From: Pectobacterium carotovorum
GTDB taxonomy: Bacteria > Pseudomonadota > Gammaproteobacteria > Enterobacterales > Enterobacteriaceae
Direction of reading: 5' to 3'
DNA: 64,000 bases
NCBI RefSeq assembly: GCF_900129615.1
Contig: NZ_FQWI01000004.1
Location: 248,001-312,000 of the forward strand
Shown: positions 11,065 to 23,184 of the stretch, one piece after another
Layout of the letters: each line of letters starts with the position of its first letter
How positions within the stretch are numbered: position 1 is the first letter of the stretch
The notes under the pieces: model-generated
Database searches by the model: none
Told to the model about the DNA's origin: nothing
Seen by the model: only the letters and a program-made list of their open reading frames with translations
Made by a program: the position numbers and the translations under genes

Positions 11065-12321
11065 TTAAAATTCTTTCCTCAACCAGCTGTTGATTCGCTT
11101 GAACCAGTTGCTCACTGAGGCACGTTTTTCGACTTCATGCTCACCACCCAGATGAGATTCTTTTCCGTAATGCAGCAACCCAACCGCCGTTGAGTAATAA
11201 GGCTCTTGGGCATAATCCGTCAGCCCTGTTATATTCATTGGTTGTCCAATACGCACTTGTGTATGGAACACACGCTGCGCACAGGCCGCCAGACCGTCTA
11301 TTTGCGCGGCACCGCCCGTCAGCACAATCCCTGCCGCCAGATGGTGTTTCACGCCTTGTTGACGCAACTGCTCCTGCAACTGTAAAAGTTCATCGTTCAC
11401 CAAGTTCAACAGCTCGGTGTAACGTGGTTCAATCACTTCCGCCAATGTCTGTCTTTGCAGACTGCGGGGTGGACGTCCTCCAACGCTCGGGACTTCCACA
11501 TTCTCATCTTTGCCAACAATCGCGCCTAACGCACAGCCGTGGCGCACCTTGATCGCTTCGGCATCCGTCGGCGGCGTACCAAATGCGTAGGCAATATCGC
11601 TGGTAACCACATTGCCCGCATACGGAATCACTTTAGTGTGTCGCAATGCGCCGCCGGTATAGACCGCGATGTCCATTGTACCGCCGCCGATATCAACAAC
11701 ACACACGCCCAGCTCACGTTCGTCTTCAGTCAGCACCGCATAACTGGAAGCCAGCCCTGCAAAAATAAGCTGGTCGACCTTTAAGCCGCAGCGTTCAACG
11801 GCTTTAACAATGTTCTTCGCCATATCGTTATGGCAGGTTATCAGGTGGACTTTCGCCTGCATACGCACGCCAGATAAGCCAACCGGGTTTTTAATCCCTT
11901 CCTGATAATCGATCGCGTACTCCTGTGGAATCACATGGAGCACACGGTGTTCATCACGCACACGCACGGATTTAGCGGTATGCACCACGCTTTCCACGTC
12001 GTCCTGCGTGACCTCTTCCTCTGAAATAGGCACCATCCCTATTTCATTCTGGCAGCTGATGTGTTTTCCCGAGAGCGCCAGATACACGGAGGAGATCTGG
12101 CAGTCTGCCATCAACTCAGCCTGATCAATAGCGCGCTGAACACATTTAACGACCGATTCCAGATCGTTTACGCCGCCTTTATCCATACCGCGTGACGGGC
12201 AACTGCCTACGCCAATAATGTTGACCATGCCATCGGGCAGAACTTCCCCTACCAGCGCAGCCACTTTTGCTGTACCGATTTCCAGCCCAACTACCAGTTT
12301 TCTGTCCGTCGACTTGATCAT
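11065..12321 (-). CDS. ftsA: Cell division protein FtsA (actin-like membrane tether for FtsZ)
   Basis: FtsA is the actin-family ATPase that anchors FtsZ to the membrane and recruits later divisome proteins. The 418-residue protein shows phosphate-binding segments (VGLEIGTAKV at 11-20; CVVDIGGGTMDIAVY near 207-221), the SHS2/1C domain between them, and a C-terminal amphipathic helix (NWFKRINSWLRKEF) that inserts in the membrane. Its ATG overlaps, as ATGA, a TGA that would have been the ancestral ftsQ stop, but ftsQ now ends 53 bp earlier (see ftsQ). No strong Shine-Dalgarno sequence lies in front of this start. Confidence 0.98.
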   Translation of the reverse strand: MIKSTDRKLVVGLEIGTAKVAALVGEVLPDGMVNIIGVGSCPSRGMDKGGVNDLESVVKCVQRAIDQAELMADCQISSVYLALSGKHISCQNEIGMVPISEEEVTQDDVESVVHTAKSVRVRDEHRVLHVIPQEYAIDYQEGIKNPVGLSGVRMQAKVHLITCHNDMAKNIVKAVERCGLKVDQLIFAGLASSYAVLTEDERELGVCVVDIGGGTMDIAVYTGGALRHTKVIPYAGNVVTSDIAYAFGTPPTDAEAIKVRHGCALGAIVGKDENVEVPSVGGRPPRSLQRQTLAEVIEPRYTELLNLVNDELLQLQEQLRQQGVKHHLAAGIVLTGGAAQIDGLAACAQRVFHTQVRIGQPMNITGLTDYAQEPYYSTAVGLLHYGKESHLGGEHEVEKRASVSNWFKRINSWLRKEF

Positions 12322-12353
12322 TGTTGTTTAGCCTGTGCTTGTTTCTGGTTACT

Positions 12354-12416
12354 GTTCTGTTGCTGATCAATGTCTTAGTGCTGACCAACTCGTTGCCGAT
12401 CAACGTTTTGTTGATC
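12354..12416 (-). repeat. Degenerate 15-bp tandem repeats at the ftsQ 3' end
   Basis: In the coding direction the units are GATCAACAAAACGTT (12416-12402), GATCGGCAACGAGTT (12401-12387), an 18-nt divergent unit containing the TAA stop (12386-12369), and GATCAGCAACAGAAC (12368-12354). They encode a Gln-rich tail and appear to have grown by duplication; the third unit holds the present ftsQ stop. Confidence 0.6.
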
Positions 12417-13199
12417 AAGCAAGGCTGGAGCCCAGCCTATCGCGGCCCCGCTGTCGTACCGCAAGTCCACATGGCTGATACGTTTGTTTTCGCTCTGAGC
12501 CTGCCGCTGCAACAGCGGATACAGCTCGATAAAGCGTTGCAGACGTTTGGCCCTATCGTCCCGCCCCAACTCAAGGCGAGTATCATCGTCTAATCCTAGT
12601 TGCCACGAATGCCGTGCGCTCATCGCAACCGTCTTTAACGTAAACTTCCCGGCGGCCAGCGTCTGATTCATTGTGCGATAGCCTTCCAGCACTTCTGCTT
12701 CACTACCTTCTGGACCATACAGCAGCGGCATCTTGCGATTGCCAATACGTTCGGCGGGTACACTGAACGAATTTCCTTCCGCATCAACCATTAGCTGGTC
12801 ATTCCAACGTGCTACCGGAACATATTCAACCAGATGAATCTTTAATTCGTCCGGCCACTGCTTGCGCACGCTGGCCTGTTTTATCCACGACAGGCGTTCA
12901 ATCTGCTGCTGGATCACGTTCACATCCTGTGTCATGAACGTTCCCGGCGACCCCAACGACAAAATGGCCTGACGGATATCGTCGTTGGTGGTGTACTGCC
13001 TTTCCCCTGTCACTGCCATGCGGGAGAGCGGTAAGCGGCTGGCATCTTTCATCCACCCCACTACCATCCAGCTTCCCCAGACGATCGTCCCTATCACCAT
13101 CAGCAGGAAAATCATCCCTGCCAATTGGCCTCCATTACTGCGACGTGTTCCTTTCGTTTCAGGCTCTCGTCCGCGTGTATTCAGCGCTGCCTGCGACAT
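12375..13199 (-). CDS. ftsQ: Cell division protein FtsQ, C-terminal tail shortened by an in-frame stop
   Basis: FtsQ links early and late divisome proteins and binds FtsB-FtsL in the periplasm. The 274-residue protein has a short cytosolic tail, one membrane segment (about 28-47), a POTRA domain ([23 protein letters not shown], about 58-80) and the beta domain ending in [14 protein letters not shown]. After the TAA at 12377-12375 the same frame continues for 18 Gln-rich codons (Asp-Ile-Asp-Gln-Gln-Gln through Ala-Lys-Gln-Gln) and then meets a TGA that overlaps the ftsA ATG, the arrangement seen in E. coli. So the tail has been cut off but not lost. The FtsB-binding region is intact, so the protein should still work. 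The ddlB stop lies 1 bp upstream of its start. Confidence 0.96.
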   Translation of the reverse strand: MSQAALNTRGREPETKGTRRSNGGQLAGMIFLLMVIGTIVWGSWMVVGWMKDASRLPLSRMAVTGERQYTTNDDIRQAILSLGSPGTFMTQDVNVIQQQIERLSWIKQASVRKQWPDELKIHLVEYVPVARWNDQLMVDAEGNSFSVPAERIGNRKMPLLYGPEGSEAEVLEGYRTMNQTLAAGKFTLKTVAMSARHSWQLGLDDDTRLELGRDDRAKRLQRFIELYPLLQRQAQSENKRISHVDLRYDSGAAIGWAPALLDQQNVDRQRVGQH

Positions 13200-13200
13200 A

Positions 13201-14121
13201 TCAGCCAGCGAGCTCTAAAATTTTCACGACCAGTTGCGAGAAAGTCAGCCCACGTTGGCGCGCGGCCATAGGAACCAGGCTGTGGCTCGTCATCCCTGGA
13301 GACGTATTCACTTCAAGCAGATAGAAGGCGCCGTCGCTATCCAGCATAAAATCGACACGTCCCCACCCGCTGCAACCCACCGCACGATAAGCCGCCATCG
13401 CCAATCCAGCTAATGCTTGCTCTTGCTCATCCGGCAAACCACTCGGACAGAAATACTGCGTATCATCCGATAAATACTTCGCTTCATAATCGTAAAACGT
13501 ACCCGCAGGCTGAATACGAATAGAAGGCAACACTTCATCACCCAGGATAGCCACCGTATACTCTGGGCCGCTCAGCCATTTCTCGACCAAAATATCGTCA
13601 TCGTGACGGAATGCTTCTTCCAATGCCGCAGGCAGTTCGCTAAGCGTATTCACTTTGCTCATACCCACGCTGGAACCTTCACGGCTTGGCTTAACGATCA
13701 GCGGCAAGCCGAGATGGGTAAACTTCGCCAACAAGGCGTTTGCCGCCGTTTCCGAATATTGGCGACGATCTAGCGCTACATACGGCGATACCGGCAATCC
13801 CACGGCTTGCCACACCTGTTTGGTGCGGAGTTTATCCATCGTCAGTGCGGATGCCATGACACCGCTACCGGTATAAGGCAAGCCCAGGAATTCCAGAACG
13901 CCCTGCAATGTACCGTCTTCGCCACCACGACCATGTAAGGCGATGAATATTTTGGTGAAACCTTCTTCTTTTAACGTCGTCACAGAGACGTCACGGGTAT
14001 CAACCGCATGCGCATTGATGCCCGCTTCTTTCAGACCAGCCAAAACCGCCTGACCGGAAAGTAACGAGACTTCACGTTCGGCAGAGGTTCCACCAAGCAA
14101 TACAGCAACTTTCTCAGTCAT
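13201..14121 (-). CDS. ddlB: D-alanine--D-alanine ligase B
   Basis: This ATP-grasp enzyme joins two D-alanines for the peptidoglycan stem peptide. The 306-residue length equals E. coli DdlB. Visible motifs include [16 protein letters not shown] (N-terminal Rossmann lobe), [28 protein letters not shown] (ATP-grasp loop) and the magnesium site [14 protein letters not shown]. The frame is open four codons upstream, where an ATG would overlap the murC stop; the ATG at 14121 has a GAGGA ribosome site and the family N-terminus. Confidence 0.97.
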   Translation of the reverse strand: MTEKVAVLLGGTSAEREVSLLSGQAVLAGLKEAGINAHAVDTRDVSVTTLKEEGFTKIFIALHGRGGEDGTLQGVLEFLGLPYTGSGVMASALTMDKLRTKQVWQAVGLPVSPYVALDRRQYSETAANALLAKFTHLGLPLIVKPSREGSSVGMSKVNTLSELPAALEEAFRHDDDILVEKWLSGPEYTVAILGDEVLPSIRIQPAGTFYDYEAKYLSDDTQYFCPSGLPDEQEQALAGLAMAAYRAVGCSGWGRVDFMLDSDGAFYLLEVNTSPGMTSHSLVPMAARQRGLTFSQLVVKILELAG

Positions 14122-14129
14122 GATGTTCC

Positions 14130-15590
14130 TCATTCACTCATCTGTGGCTGTAATCTGGAATCAGCCAGTTTACGCGCCAGTTTACCGATGTTGCCGGCGC
14201 CCTGAACCAAAATCAGGTCTTCACCTCGCAGCGCCTGTGACAACAGTTCCGGTAAAGTATCCACATCCGTCACCAGAATCGGATCAATCTTACCTCTTCC
14301 GCGAATCGTACGGCACAGCGAACGGCTGTCCGCGCCTGGAATCGGCGACTCTCCAGCGGAATACACATCCAACATCAGCAGCACGTCAACCTGTGATAAC
14401 ACATGCGCGAAATCATCATACAAATCGCGGGTTCGCGTATAGCGATGCGGCTGAAAAATCATGACTAACCGCTTATTCGGCCACCCAGCACGGGCAGCTT
14501 TAATCGTGGCATCAACTTCCGTCGGATGGTGGCCGTAATCATCCACCAACATCGCCGTACCGCTTTGCCCATTCACCAATTCAAGCGGGTACTCACCGAG
14601 GAAATCAAAGCGACGTCCGGTGCCCTGAAAACGCTCAAGCGCGCGCAGAATCGCCTCGTCATCAATGCCTTCATCGGTCGCCACCGCAACCGCCGCCGCT
14701 GCGTTGAGCGCATTGTGACGCCCCGGCGCATTCAGCGTAACAGTGAGCAGCGGTTTATCTTTCCGCTCCAGCGTAAAATGCCCTTGCGCACCAGTCTGGT
14801 GATACCCTGAAATTCGCACATCGGCATCGTCGCTAAAGCCATACGTAGTGATATGACGTCCCACGCGCGGTAACAGCTCACGGATTACCGCATCATCAAT
14901 ACACATCACCGCTTGCCCGTAAAACGGCAGGTTGTGCAGGAAATTGATGAACGTCTGCTTCAGGTTCTCAAAATCGCCCTGATAGGTGTCCATATGGTCG
15001 GCTTCAATGTTGGTCACAATCGCCACCATCGGCTGCAAATGCAGGAAAGACGCATCGCTTTCATCTGCTTCCGCAATCAGGTAACGGCTTGAGCCCAAAC
15101 GCGCATGCGTTCCCGCCGCCTTCACTAATCCGCCATTCACAAACGTCGGGTCTAATCCCGCTTCCGCGTAAATACTGCTGACCATCGCCGTTGTGGTCGT
15201 CTTACCGTGCGTACCCGCAATCGCAATACCGTGACGAAAACGCATCAGTTCCGCCAACATCTCGGCACGACGGATCACCGGAATACGTGCGTCATGCGCG
15301 GCGACAATCTCAGGGTTATCTGCAGTAATCGCACTCGATACCACCACCACGCTGGCGTTCAGAACATTCTCCGCACGGTGGTGGAAATAAATTTGCGCGC
15401 CAAGTTCGGTCAACTGCTGCGTCACCGCATTCGGTGCCAGATCGGACCCGCTAATCTCATAACCTTCGTTGGCCAACACTTCGGCGATACCACCCATGCC
15501 AGCACCGCCGATGCCGACAAAGTGTATGTGCCGGACGCGATGCATCTCGGGCACGATTGAACGTAGTTTCGCCAGTTGTTGAGTATTCAC
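14130..15590 (-). CDS. murC: UDP-N-acetylmuramate--L-alanine ligase
   Basis: MurC adds the first amino acid (L-Ala) to UDP-MurNAc. The 486-residue protein has the N-terminal UDP-binding GIGGAGMGG (27-35), the central ATP loop GTHGKTTTT (126-134) and a C-terminal Mur ligase domain with [10 protein letters not shown]. It lies between murG (62 bp upstream) and ddlB (8 bp downstream), as in other enterobacteria. Confidence 0.98.
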   Translation of the reverse strand: MNTQQLAKLRSIVPEMHRVRHIHFVGIGGAGMGGIAEVLANEGYEISGSDLAPNAVTQQLTELGAQIYFHHRAENVLNASVVVVSSAITADNPEIVAAHDARIPVIRRAEMLAELMRFRHGIAIAGTHGKTTTTAMVSSIYAEAGLDPTFVNGGLVKAAGTHARLGSSRYLIAEADESDASFLHLQPMVAIVTNIEADHMDTYQGDFENLKQTFINFLHNLPFYGQAVMCIDDAVIRELLPRVGRHITTYGFSDDADVRISGYHQTGAQGHFTLERKDKPLLTVTLNAPGRHNALNAAAAVAVATDEGIDDEAILRALERFQGTGRRFDFLGEYPLELVNGQSGTAMLVDDYGHHPTEVDATIKAARAGWPNKRLVMIFQPHRYTRTRDLYDDFAHVLSQVDVLLMLDVYSAGESPIPGADSRSLCRTIRGRGKIDPILVTDVDTLPELLSQALRGEDLILVQGAGNIGKLARKLADSRLQPQMSE

Positions 15591-15652
15591 TTTATTCTAT
15601 CGCTACCTTGTAGCGTCGTCGCACAGCCGTATGTCCGACAACGTTGTATTAA

Positions 15653-16744
15653 TTAACCATGAGCCACATGTGTGGCCCGACTGCCTGCCGCTGCACTGAC
15701 TTCCGCCGCAACCCGTTCGGTTGCATCTGGAATCGCCACTGCGCGGGCTTTTTGCGCCATTGTCAGCAAGGTTGCGCGATCCCAACCGGACAGCACCTCG
15801 CTAACAGCCGCCACGCTAAACTGTGGCTGCTCAATAATTTTTGCCGCGCCTGCCTTTTCCAACGGCAGCGCATTCCAGTACTGCTGCCGATCTTTATGTT
15901 GGAATGGGACAAACAGCGCCGGTAACCCAGCCGCCGCAATTTCACTGACGGTTAATGCGCCGGAGCGGCACACCACAACATCCGCCCAAGCGTAAGCTCC
16001 CGCCATGTCATCAATAAATTCGGTAATCTTGTGCTGCGTCTGTCCAACATCCTGGTAAGTCTGCTGAACGGTTGATAACGCGCCTTTACCGACCTGATGC
16101 CAAATCGTCACGCGATCGCCCAACTCTGCCGCCACACCGGGTAGCGTTTGGTTCAGCACTCTTGCGCCCTGACTACCGCCAACAACCAGCACCCTCACAG
16201 GGCCTGAGCGATCGGCTAATCGTGTTTCTGGCGCAGGCAACGCCAACACATCGGTTCTTACCGGGTTACCCACGACGTCCGCTTTAGGAAACGCGCCCGG
16301 AAATGCCTGCAATACCTTTTTTGCGATATGGGATAACCAGCGGTTGGTCAACCCGGCAATCCCATTCTGCTCATGCAGGACGACCGGAATGCCACACAGC
16401 CAGGCTGCCAAGCCGCCGGGGCCGGAAACGTAACCGCCCATACCCAGCACCACATCAGGCTGGTAGCGGCGCATAATCGCCCGCGCCTGACGCACTGCCT
16501 GAAAAATACGAATCGGCGCGCTTAACTGCGCCAGAATGCCTTTACCACGCAAGCCAGAAATGCGGATAAAATCAATTTCGATACCATGCTTAGGCACCAA
16601 ATCGGCTTCCATACGATCCGCCGTACCTAACCAGCGAACCTGCCAGCCCTGCGCCATCAGGTGGTGCGCAACCGCCAGCCCGGGGAAAACATGCCCGCCC
16701 GTACCGCCAGCCATCACCATCAAACGCTTGCCTTCGCCACTCAT
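15653..16744 (-). CDS. murG: MurG, undecaprenyl-PP-MurNAc-pentapeptide GlcNAc transferase
   Basis: MurG makes lipid II from lipid I at the inner face of the membrane. The 363-residue GT-B glycosyltransferase shows the N-terminal glycine-rich loop GGTGGH (13-18) and the C-terminal UDP-GlcNAc site with [19 protein letters not shown] and a [13 protein letters not shown] segment. Its start overlaps the ftsW stop by 4 bp (ATGA). The C-terminus ends 62 bp before murC. Confidence 0.98.
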   Translation of the reverse strand: MSGEGKRLMVMAGGTGGHVFPGLAVAHHLMAQGWQVRWLGTADRMEADLVPKHGIEIDFIRISGLRGKGILAQLSAPIRIFQAVRQARAIMRRYQPDVVLGMGGYVSGPGGLAAWLCGIPVVLHEQNGIAGLTNRWLSHIAKKVLQAFPGAFPKADVVGNPVRTDVLALPAPETRLADRSGPVRVLVVGGSQGARVLNQTLPGVAAELGDRVTIWHQVGKGALSTVQQTYQDVGQTQHKITEFIDDMAGAYAWADVVVCRSGALTVSEIAAAGLPALFVPFQHKDRQQYWNALPLEKAGAAKIIEQPQFSVAAVSEVLSGWDRATLLTMAQKARAVAIPDATERVAAEVSAAAGSRATHVAHG

Positions 16745-17943
16745 CGGGCACCTCTCGTAAACGCCTGCGCTTTCGTCAGACGCGTTTCAAAATCAATGCG
16801 TAACAGCAACACAATCGCCGTCGACATAATCAGCAGGCTAGAACCACCGTAACTGATCAGCGGCAACGTCAGCCCTTTCGTCGGTAGCATCCCCGCCGCC
16901 GCGCCTACGTTCACCAGCGTCTGAAAGCTGAACCAGACACCGATAGAACATGCCAGAAAGCCCGAAAAGCGCTGATCGATCTCCAACGCCCGCTTCCCGA
17001 TAGACATCGCGCGAAAAGCGACGAAGAATATCATTAACAACGCCAAAACCACACCGATATAGCCGAGTTCCTCACCTAAAATAGAGAAAATGAAATCGGT
17101 ATGTGCTTCCGGCAAATATTCCAGTTTCTGTACTGAATTCCCCAGCCCTTGCCCCCAGAATTCACCGCGCCCAAACGCCATCAGGGATTGCGTTAACTGG
17201 TAGCCGCTGCCAAACGGATCGTCCCACGGATTCCAGAAAGACGTCACACGGCGCATACGGTAAGGCTCAGCGACAATCAGCAGGCCAACGGCAAACACGC
17301 CACAGCCGATGATTGCCAGAAACTGCCACATCTTGGCGCCAGCCAGAAACAACATCGCCAGCGTCGTAATAAACAGTACAACCACGGTACCGAGGTCAGG
17401 CTGCGCCAGCAGCAGCACCGCCAACACCACCATCACGCCCATTGGTTTGCAAAAGCCCCAGAAGTTATTTCGCACTTCTTCAACTTTGCGCACCATGTAG
17501 CTGGACAGGTAGCAAAACAGCGCCAGCTTGGATAATTCCGCAGGCTGAATACGCAATGGCCCCAGAGAAATCCAGCGTGAGGCACCGTTAACCGAGCTTC
17601 CCACCGCGAGTACCACCAACAACATAACCATGGCGAGCAGTAGCAGCACCGGGCTGTAACGTTGCCATATCTCCATCGGGACACGCAGCGTGATTAACGA
17701 CAGGCCAAATGCCAACCCCAGATAAATCGCATCACGCTTCGCGAACAGGAACGGGTCGCTAGCAAGGCGCTGCCCAACAGGCATAGAAGCCGACGTCACC
17801 ATCACAAAACCAATCACGGCCAGCCCAAGCGTCAACCACACCAACGTTCTGTCGTACAGAACCACGCTGAGCGTATCGCTTTCGCGCGTTCCCATCACCC
17901 AGCTCTTGATGCGTTCGATAAACGCCAGCCCGAAGAACCGCAT
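16741..17943 (-). CDS. ftsW: SEDS peptidoglycan polymerase FtsW
   Basis: FtsW is the septal glycan polymerase that works with FtsI. The 400-residue protein has about ten membrane segments after a cytosolic N-terminus. Characteristic SEDS stretches are present: the loop with [19 protein letters not shown], the periplasmic loop [19 protein letters not shown], and [17 protein letters not shown] near the end. It overlaps murD by one base upstream and murG by four bases downstream. Confidence 0.97.
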   Translation of the reverse strand: MRFFGLAFIERIKSWVMGTRESDTLSVVLYDRTLVWLTLGLAVIGFVMVTSASMPVGQRLASDPFLFAKRDAIYLGLAFGLSLITLRVPMEIWQRYSPVLLLLAMVMLLVVLAVGSSVNGASRWISLGPLRIQPAELSKLALFCYLSSYMVRKVEEVRNNFWGFCKPMGVMVVLAVLLLAQPDLGTVVVLFITTLAMLFLAGAKMWQFLAIIGCGVFAVGLLIVAEPYRMRRVTSFWNPWDDPFGSGYQLTQSLMAFGRGEFWGQGLGNSVQKLEYLPEAHTDFIFSILGEELGYIGVVLALLMIFFVAFRAMSIGKRALEIDQRFSGFLACSIGVWFSFQTLVNVGAAAGMLPTKGLTLPLISYGGSSLLIMSTAIVLLLRIDFETRLTKAQAFTRGAR

Positions 17944-19259
17944 CAGCCTAACTCCTCCGCCAGACGAGCGAATTCATCGCCTCGCTGTTCAAAACTGCGG
18001 AACTGATCCAGGCTGGCGCAGGCTGGCGACAGCAGCACCATATCGCCCGGCTTAACGCGTTCGGCGATGATGCGCATCGCCTGTTCCATCGTTTCTGTCT
18101 GCTCGGCAATGTCCGGACGCAGCGCAGCCAGCTGTTGCCCATCCTGGCCGAAGCAATACACATGAATGTGTTCGCCCTGCAAATACGGCACCAGCGGCGA
18201 GAAGTCAGCAGATTTACCGTCACCGCCTAACAGCAGGTGCAGCGTGCCTTCTACCGCCAAACCGCTCAATGCGGCCTCGGTGCTGCCTACATTGGTGGCT
18301 TTAGAATCATTGATCCACCGCACACCGTTGCGCTCAAAGGCCATTTGAAAGCGATGAGGCAGCCCAGTAAATGACGTCAACGCCGTCAGCGCAGACGAGC
18401 GCGGAATCTTCACGGCATCAGCCAGCGCCAGCGCGGCCAATGCGTTCGTATAATTGTGCTGCCCGACCAGCTTGATTTCACGGGTATTGAGCACACGTTC
18501 ACCGTCCACCCGCAGCCAGGTTTCTCCCTGCTGGCGGTTAAGATGATAATCGCCGACATCAACCCCAAAGCTGCGGCAGCGTGCATCCGCACCACGAACT
18601 GGCATGGTCAGCGCATCATCAGCATTCACAACACACAAATCCGCGTGTTCATAAATACGCAATTTCGCCGCCCGGTACTGCTGTAGACCAAACGGGTAAC
18701 GGTTGGTGTGATCTTCCGTCACGTTCAGGATGGTTGCCGCAGCAGCGTGCAGGCTACTCGTCGTTTCCAACTGGAAACTCGACAGTTCCAACACATAAAG
18801 CTGAGCAGGCTGTTCAAGCAGTTGCAACGCAGGTAGACCAATGTTGCCACCGACCCCCACCTGCCAACCCGCCGCTCGTGCCATTTCGCCGACCAGCGTC
18901 GTCACCGTGCTTTTACCGTTAGAACCAGTAATCGCCACAATCGGTGCCTGCGCTTCACGGCAGAACAGTTCGATATCGCCAACGATTTCAATGCCAGCAT
19001 CGGCGGCGTCACACAGAATCGGCGTTGCCAACGCAACACCGGGGCTGGCGACGATCAAATCCGCACTCATCAACCAGTCTTCATTCAGGCTACCGAGATG
19101 TCGCTCCACCTGCTCCGGCAGCTTATCCAGACCCGGCGGACTGATACGGGTATCCACCACGCGCGGTATAACACCACGCGCGAGAAAGAAATCAACACAG
19201 GAGAGCCCGGTCAGACCCAACCCGATAATGACGACTTTTTTACCCTGATAGTCCACCAT
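17943..19259 (-). CDS. murD: UDP-N-acetylmuramoyl-L-alanine--D-glutamate ligase
   Basis: MurD adds D-glutamate to UDP-MurNAc-L-Ala. The 438-residue protein has the N-terminal [11 protein letters not shown] loop, the ATP loop [11 protein letters not shown], the segment [18 protein letters not shown] that carries the carbamoylated lysine region, and the C-terminal [19 protein letters not shown] motif. It starts 3 bp after the mraY stop and its own stop overlaps the ftsW start. Confidence 0.98.
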   Translation of the reverse strand: MVDYQGKKVVIIGLGLTGLSCVDFFLARGVIPRVVDTRISPPGLDKLPEQVERHLGSLNEDWLMSADLIVASPGVALATPILCDAADAGIEIVGDIELFCREAQAPIVAITGSNGKSTVTTLVGEMARAAGWQVGVGGNIGLPALQLLEQPAQLYVLELSSFQLETTSSLHAAAATILNVTEDHTNRYPFGLQQYRAAKLRIYEHADLCVVNADDALTMPVRGADARCRSFGVDVGDYHLNRQQGETWLRVDGERVLNTREIKLVGQHNYTNALAALALADAVKIPRSSALTALTSFTGLPHRFQMAFERNGVRWINDSKATNVGSTEAALSGLAVEGTLHLLLGGDGKSADFSPLVPYLQGEHIHVYCFGQDGQQLAALRPDIAEQTETMEQAMRIIAERVKPGDMVLLSPACASLDQFRSFEQRGDEFARLAEELG

Positions 19260-19262
19260 GTC

Positions 19263-20345
19263 TTACCGTACCTTCAGCGTTGCCAGGCCAATCAGCACCA
19301 GCATCAACGAAATAATCCAGAAGCGCACAATCACGCGCGGTTCCGGCCAGCCCTTAAGTTCATAATGATGATGAATTGGCGCCATGCGGAAGATCCGCTG
19401 CCCGCGCAACTTAAAGGACCCGACTTGCAAAATCACCGACAGCGTTTCGACCACGAAGACACCGCCCATAATCACTAACAAAAACTCCTGACGCAGCAGG
19501 ACCGCGATCGTCCCCAACGCGCCGCCCAGCGCCAGAGAACCTACGTCTCCCATGAAGACCTGCGCCGGATAGGTGTTAAACCACAGGAACCCAAGCCCCG
19601 CGCCCACAATCGCGGTGCAGACGATCACCAGTTCACTGGCATGACGGATATACGGAATATGCAGATAACCAGCAAAATTCATGTTCCCCGTTGCCCATGC
19701 CACCAGCGCAAAGCCTGCGGCAACAAACACAGTCGGCATGATTGCCAAACCATCCAGACCATCAGTCAGGTTTACAGCATTACTGGTGCCGACAATCACA
19801 AAGTAGGCCAATGCAACATAGAGCAGGCCCAGTTGCGGCATCACGTCTTTGAAAAACGGCACAACCAGCTGCGTGGCTGGCGTATCTTTGCCGATGGAAT
19901 ACATGGTGAACGCCACCACGAGCGCAATCACTGACTGCCAGAAATATTTCCAGCGGGCAATCAGCCCCTTGGTATCCTTACGGACCACTTTACGGTAGTC
20001 ATCAACAAACCCGACCGCGCCATAGCCTGCTAACACCAGCAGTACGCACCAGACATACGGGTTCGACAGATTCGCCCACATCAAAACGGAAACGATGATT
20101 GCGACGAGGATCATCACGCCCCCCATCGTCGGGGTGCCGCGCTTACTGAAATGTGATTCTGGCCCTTCGTTACGCACAACCTGCCCAATCTGCAAACGCT
20201 GCAACCAGGCAATCATATGTGGTCCCATCCATAGGGAAATAACCAATGCGGTCAGCAGGCTGACAATGGCGCGGAACGTCAAATAAGAAAAGACGTTAAA
20301 ACCGGTATAAAGTTTGGCCAAATGTTCGGCCAGCCATACTAACAT
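19263..20345 (-). CDS. mraY: Phospho-MurNAc-pentapeptide transferase MraY
   Basis: MraY transfers phospho-MurNAc-pentapeptide to undecaprenyl phosphate, giving lipid I. It is a 360-residue protein with ten membrane helices. Catalytic aspartates lie in FVDDYRKV and in [10 protein letters not shown], and the [10 protein letters not shown] and [14 protein letters not shown] stretches are typical. Its start overlaps the murF stop by 7 bp. It is the target of phage phiX174 protein E and of nucleoside antibiotics in E. coli. Confidence 0.98.
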   Translation of the reverse strand: MLVWLAEHLAKLYTGFNVFSYLTFRAIVSLLTALVISLWMGPHMIAWLQRLQIGQVVRNEGPESHFSKRGTPTMGGVMILVAIIVSVLMWANLSNPYVWCVLLVLAGYGAVGFVDDYRKVVRKDTKGLIARWKYFWQSVIALVVAFTMYSIGKDTPATQLVVPFFKDVMPQLGLLYVALAYFVIVGTSNAVNLTDGLDGLAIMPTVFVAAGFALVAWATGNMNFAGYLHIPYIRHASELVIVCTAIVGAGLGFLWFNTYPAQVFMGDVGSLALGGALGTIAVLLRQEFLLVIMGGVFVVETLSVILQVGSFKLRGQRIFRMAPIHHHYELKGWPEPRVIVRFWIISLMLVLIGLATLKVR

Positions 20346-21700
20346 TGAGCATTCTCCTGTAATGCATGTACAACCTGCTCCATCGCAGCACTGCGTGAGC
20401 CTTTGACCAATACGCTGATGACGTTATGTTCTGACATCAGCACCTTCAAACGTGAAACCAGCGCGGCTTTATCCTGAAAATGCTCACCATTGCCACTGGC
20501 AGTGCCGATCAATTCACTCAATGTTCCCACACTCAATACGCGATCAATGCCCGCAGCACGCGCCGCTTCGCCCACTTGGCGATGGCACTCAGGGGCTTCA
20601 TCCCCTAGCTCGCCCATATCACCAACGACCATCACGCGGTAGCCCGGCATGTCAGCCAATACCTGTGCAGCCGCTGTCATCGAGCCCACATTCGCGTTGT
20701 AGCTGTCATCCAGCAGCAACTTGCCCTCAGACAAAGCAATCGGAAACAACCGCCCCGGCACCGCTTGAAGCTGGGATAGACCAGATTTAACGGCTTCCAG
20801 CGTTGCTCCGACGGACATTGCCAGCGCGGCCGCTGCCAGTGCGTTAGAAATGTTATGTCGACCGGGTAAAGGCAACAGAATCTGCGTTTTGCCAAATGGC
20901 GTGTGAAGAGTGAAACGCGTACCTTGCGCCAAAACGTCTACGTCGCTGGCAAAAAAATCGATATCGCAAGCCGCCTGCGGCGAGAAACGCCACACGGTTT
21001 TATGATTAAACATGACCTGCCAGTGCGGGAAATCGTTGCTGTCCGCATTCACGATCGCCACACCGTCTACTGGCAAACCCGCAAAAATCTCACCTTTCGC
21101 CTGCGCCACACCGGCCAGTGAGCCAAACCCTTCCAGATGCGCAGCGGCCAGATTATTGACCAGTGCGCTTTCCGGCCGCACTAAATCGGTGGTATAGGCA
21201 ATCTCACCAATGTGATTCGCCCCTAATTCAATCACCGCAAACTGGTGTTCCGCCGTTAGGCGCAGCAGCGTTAACGGCACACCGATATCGTTGTTGAAGT
21301 TACCGGCGGTATACAACACGGAGCCACACTGGCGCAGAATCGCCGCCGTCATCTCTTTAACCGAGGTTTTGCCGGAGGATCCGGTCAGAGCCACAACGCG
21401 TGCCGTTGATTGCTGACGAACCCAGGCAGCTAATTGGCCCAACGCCACACGCGTATCGCTCACCAACAGCTGTGGTTCGTCAACGAGTAAGCGCTTACTG
21501 ACTAAAAGAGCCGCCGCACCGCCTTTCACCGCATCAGCGGCGTAATCGTGCGCATCAAATTTTTCGCCTTTCAGCGCGACAAATAAGCAGCCAGAAGACA
21601 GCTTACGCGTATCGGTTGAAACATCTTCAATATCAATGCTTTCGCCAATCAACTGTGCATTCAGCACCGTGGCAAGCTGCTGCAAGGAGACGCGGATCAT
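20339..21700 (-). CDS. murF: UDP-MurNAc-tripeptide--D-alanyl-D-alanine ligase
   Basis: MurF adds the D-Ala-D-Ala dipeptide made by Ddl to complete the stem peptide. The 453-residue protein has the substrate-binding N-terminus ([16 protein letters not shown]), the ATP loop [13 protein letters not shown], and the central ligase domain with [17 protein letters not shown]. The C-terminal domain carries [13 protein letters not shown]. It overlaps murE (4 bp) and mraY (7 bp). Confidence 0.98.
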   Translation of the reverse strand: MIRVSLQQLATVLNAQLIGESIDIEDVSTDTRKLSSGCLFVALKGEKFDAHDYAADAVKGGAAALLVSKRLLVDEPQLLVSDTRVALGQLAAWVRQQSTARVVALTGSSGKTSVKEMTAAILRQCGSVLYTAGNFNNDIGVPLTLLRLTAEHQFAVIELGANHIGEIAYTTDLVRPESALVNNLAAAHLEGFGSLAGVAQAKGEIFAGLPVDGVAIVNADSNDFPHWQVMFNHKTVWRFSPQAACDIDFFASDVDVLAQGTRFTLHTPFGKTQILLPLPGRHNISNALAAAALAMSVGATLEAVKSGLSQLQAVPGRLFPIALSEGKLLLDDSYNANVGSMTAAAQVLADMPGYRVMVVGDMGELGDEAPECHRQVGEAARAAGIDRVLSVGTLSELIGTASGNGEHFQDKAALVSRLKVLMSEHNVISVLVKGSRSAAMEQVVHALQENAQC

Positions 21701-23184
21701 GCAATCACCCCCAACAGGCGGGCAACGGTGATGCGATCGGAATAATCAAGACGCTGATTGCCAACCAGTTGGTAGTCTTCGTGCCCTTTACCCGCAACCA
21801 GAACAACGTCATTTTCCTGTGCCTGCATGATCGCGCTAGTGACCGCTTCAGCACGTCCGTGAATCACCTGAACCCGCCCCGCATCCAGCAGCCCAGAGAG
21901 AATATCGGCAACGATCGCCTGAGGCTCTTCACTGCGCGGGTTATCATCAGTCACAACAACGCGGTCGGCCAGCTGTTCTGCAATTCCGCCCATAAGTGGG
22001 CGCTTACCTTTATCACGATCGCCACCGCAGCCAAACACGCACCAGAGTTTCCCCTGACAGTGCAAACGCGCCGCTTCAAGCGCTTTTTCCAGCGCGTCTG
22101 GCGTGTGAGCGTAATCCACAACGACCGTTGGTTTTCCTTCTGCCTGGAAAACTTCCATGCGGCCACATACAGGTTGCAGCTGAGATCCCGCGATAACCAA
22201 TTTGTCGAGCGGATAGCCAAGAGACAGCAGCGTTGCCAGCGCCAGCAGCATATTGCTGACGTTAAACGCGCCCATCAGGCGGCTTTCAATTTCGCCGTGT
22301 CCCCAGCTTGAATCAAACGCAATCGTGGCACCGTTGTCGTGATAATCAATCTGTGTCGCTTTCAGCCAGCGCCCACGGCAGCCGGGAACCAAATTGTTTT
22401 CCATGGTTACAGCAACCGCGTCCGGCAGCTTCGCCAACCAGCGCAGACCGACCTCATCATCAGCATTGATAATCATCTGGCCAACGCGATGCTCACCGAA
22501 CAGCGCCCATTTGGCCGCTTCGTAGCTTTCCATATCGCCATGGTAATCAAGGTGATCGCGACTCAGGTTAGTGAACACCGCCGCCGCAAACGGCAACGCA
22601 GCCACACGATGCTGCACCAGACCGTGGGAGGACACTTCCATTGCGGCGAACGTCGCGCCTTGCTCGACCAGTTGGCTTAACACCTGCTGAACATCGACAG
22701 CGGAACCCGTCGTATTTTCTGTCGGAATCGCCCGACCCAATAGGCCATTGCCTACCGTGCCCATCACCGCACTCGTTTCGCCTAATGCCTGGCTCCACTG
22801 TGCCAGAAGCTGAGTCGTCGTCGTTTTTCCGTTGGTTCCTGTTACGCCAATCAGCTGTAACTTTTCCGCAGGCTGCTGATAAAAACGGCCTGCCAACGCG
22901 GACAGTCTTTGGTTCAGATTGCTGAGATACACCACTGGCACACCGTGCATTTCGCGAACGGTGCCATCAGCGGCCTCACCTTCTGCTTCGGCAACAATCG
23001 CTGCTACGCCTTGCGCAATTGCCTGCGGAATATAGCGCCGTCCATCTGCTTTGTGCCCGACAATCGCGACAAACAGATCCCCGGCAGCCGCAACGCGGCT
23101 GTCTAATGTCATTTCCCGCAGCGCGCGCGCCGGAGTGTCTTGCACCCACGGCGCAAGTAAATCGCGCAAATTACGATCTGCCAC
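21697..23184 (-). CDS. murE: UDP-MurNAc-L-alanyl-D-glutamate--2,6-diaminopimelate ligase
   Basis: MurE adds meso-diaminopimelate to the stem peptide. The 495-residue protein has the ATP loop [12 protein letters not shown] and the DNPR motif (DDNPRSEEP), which selects meso-DAP over lysine, as expected for a Gram-negative. The carbamoylated-lysine region YEAAKWALF is present. Its start lies inside the ftsI 3' end (14-bp overlap) and its stop overlaps murF by 4 bp. Confidence 0.98.
   Translation of the reverse strand: MADRNLRDLLAPWVQDTPARALREMTLDSRVAAAGDLFVAIVGHKADGRRYIPQAIAQGVAAIVAEAEGEAADGTVREMHGVPVVYLSNLNQRLSALAGRFYQQPAEKLQLIGVTGTNGKTTTTQLLAQWSQALGETSAVMGTVGNGLLGRAIPTENTTGSAVDVQQVLSQLVEQGATFAAMEVSSHGLVQHRVAALPFAAAVFTNLSRDHLDYHGDMESYEAAKWALFGEHRVGQMIINADDEVGLRWLAKLPDAVAVTMENNLVPGCRGRWLKATQIDYHDNGATIAFDSSWGHGEIESRLMGAFNVSNMLLALATLLSLGYPLDKLVIAGSQLQPVCGRMEVFQAEGKPTVVVDYAHTPDALEKALEAARLHCQGKLWCVFGCGGDRDKGKRPLMGGIAEQLADRVVVTDDNPRSEEPQAIVADILSGLLDAGRVQVIHGRAEAVTSAIMQAQENDVVLVAGKGHEDYQLVGNQRLDYSDRITVARLLGVIA

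Noticed and set aside
12321-12593. 90-codon plus-strand ORF over ftsQ
   Set aside because: It is the complement of the Gln-rich ftsQ end, giving Leu/Val-rich translation; no independent support.
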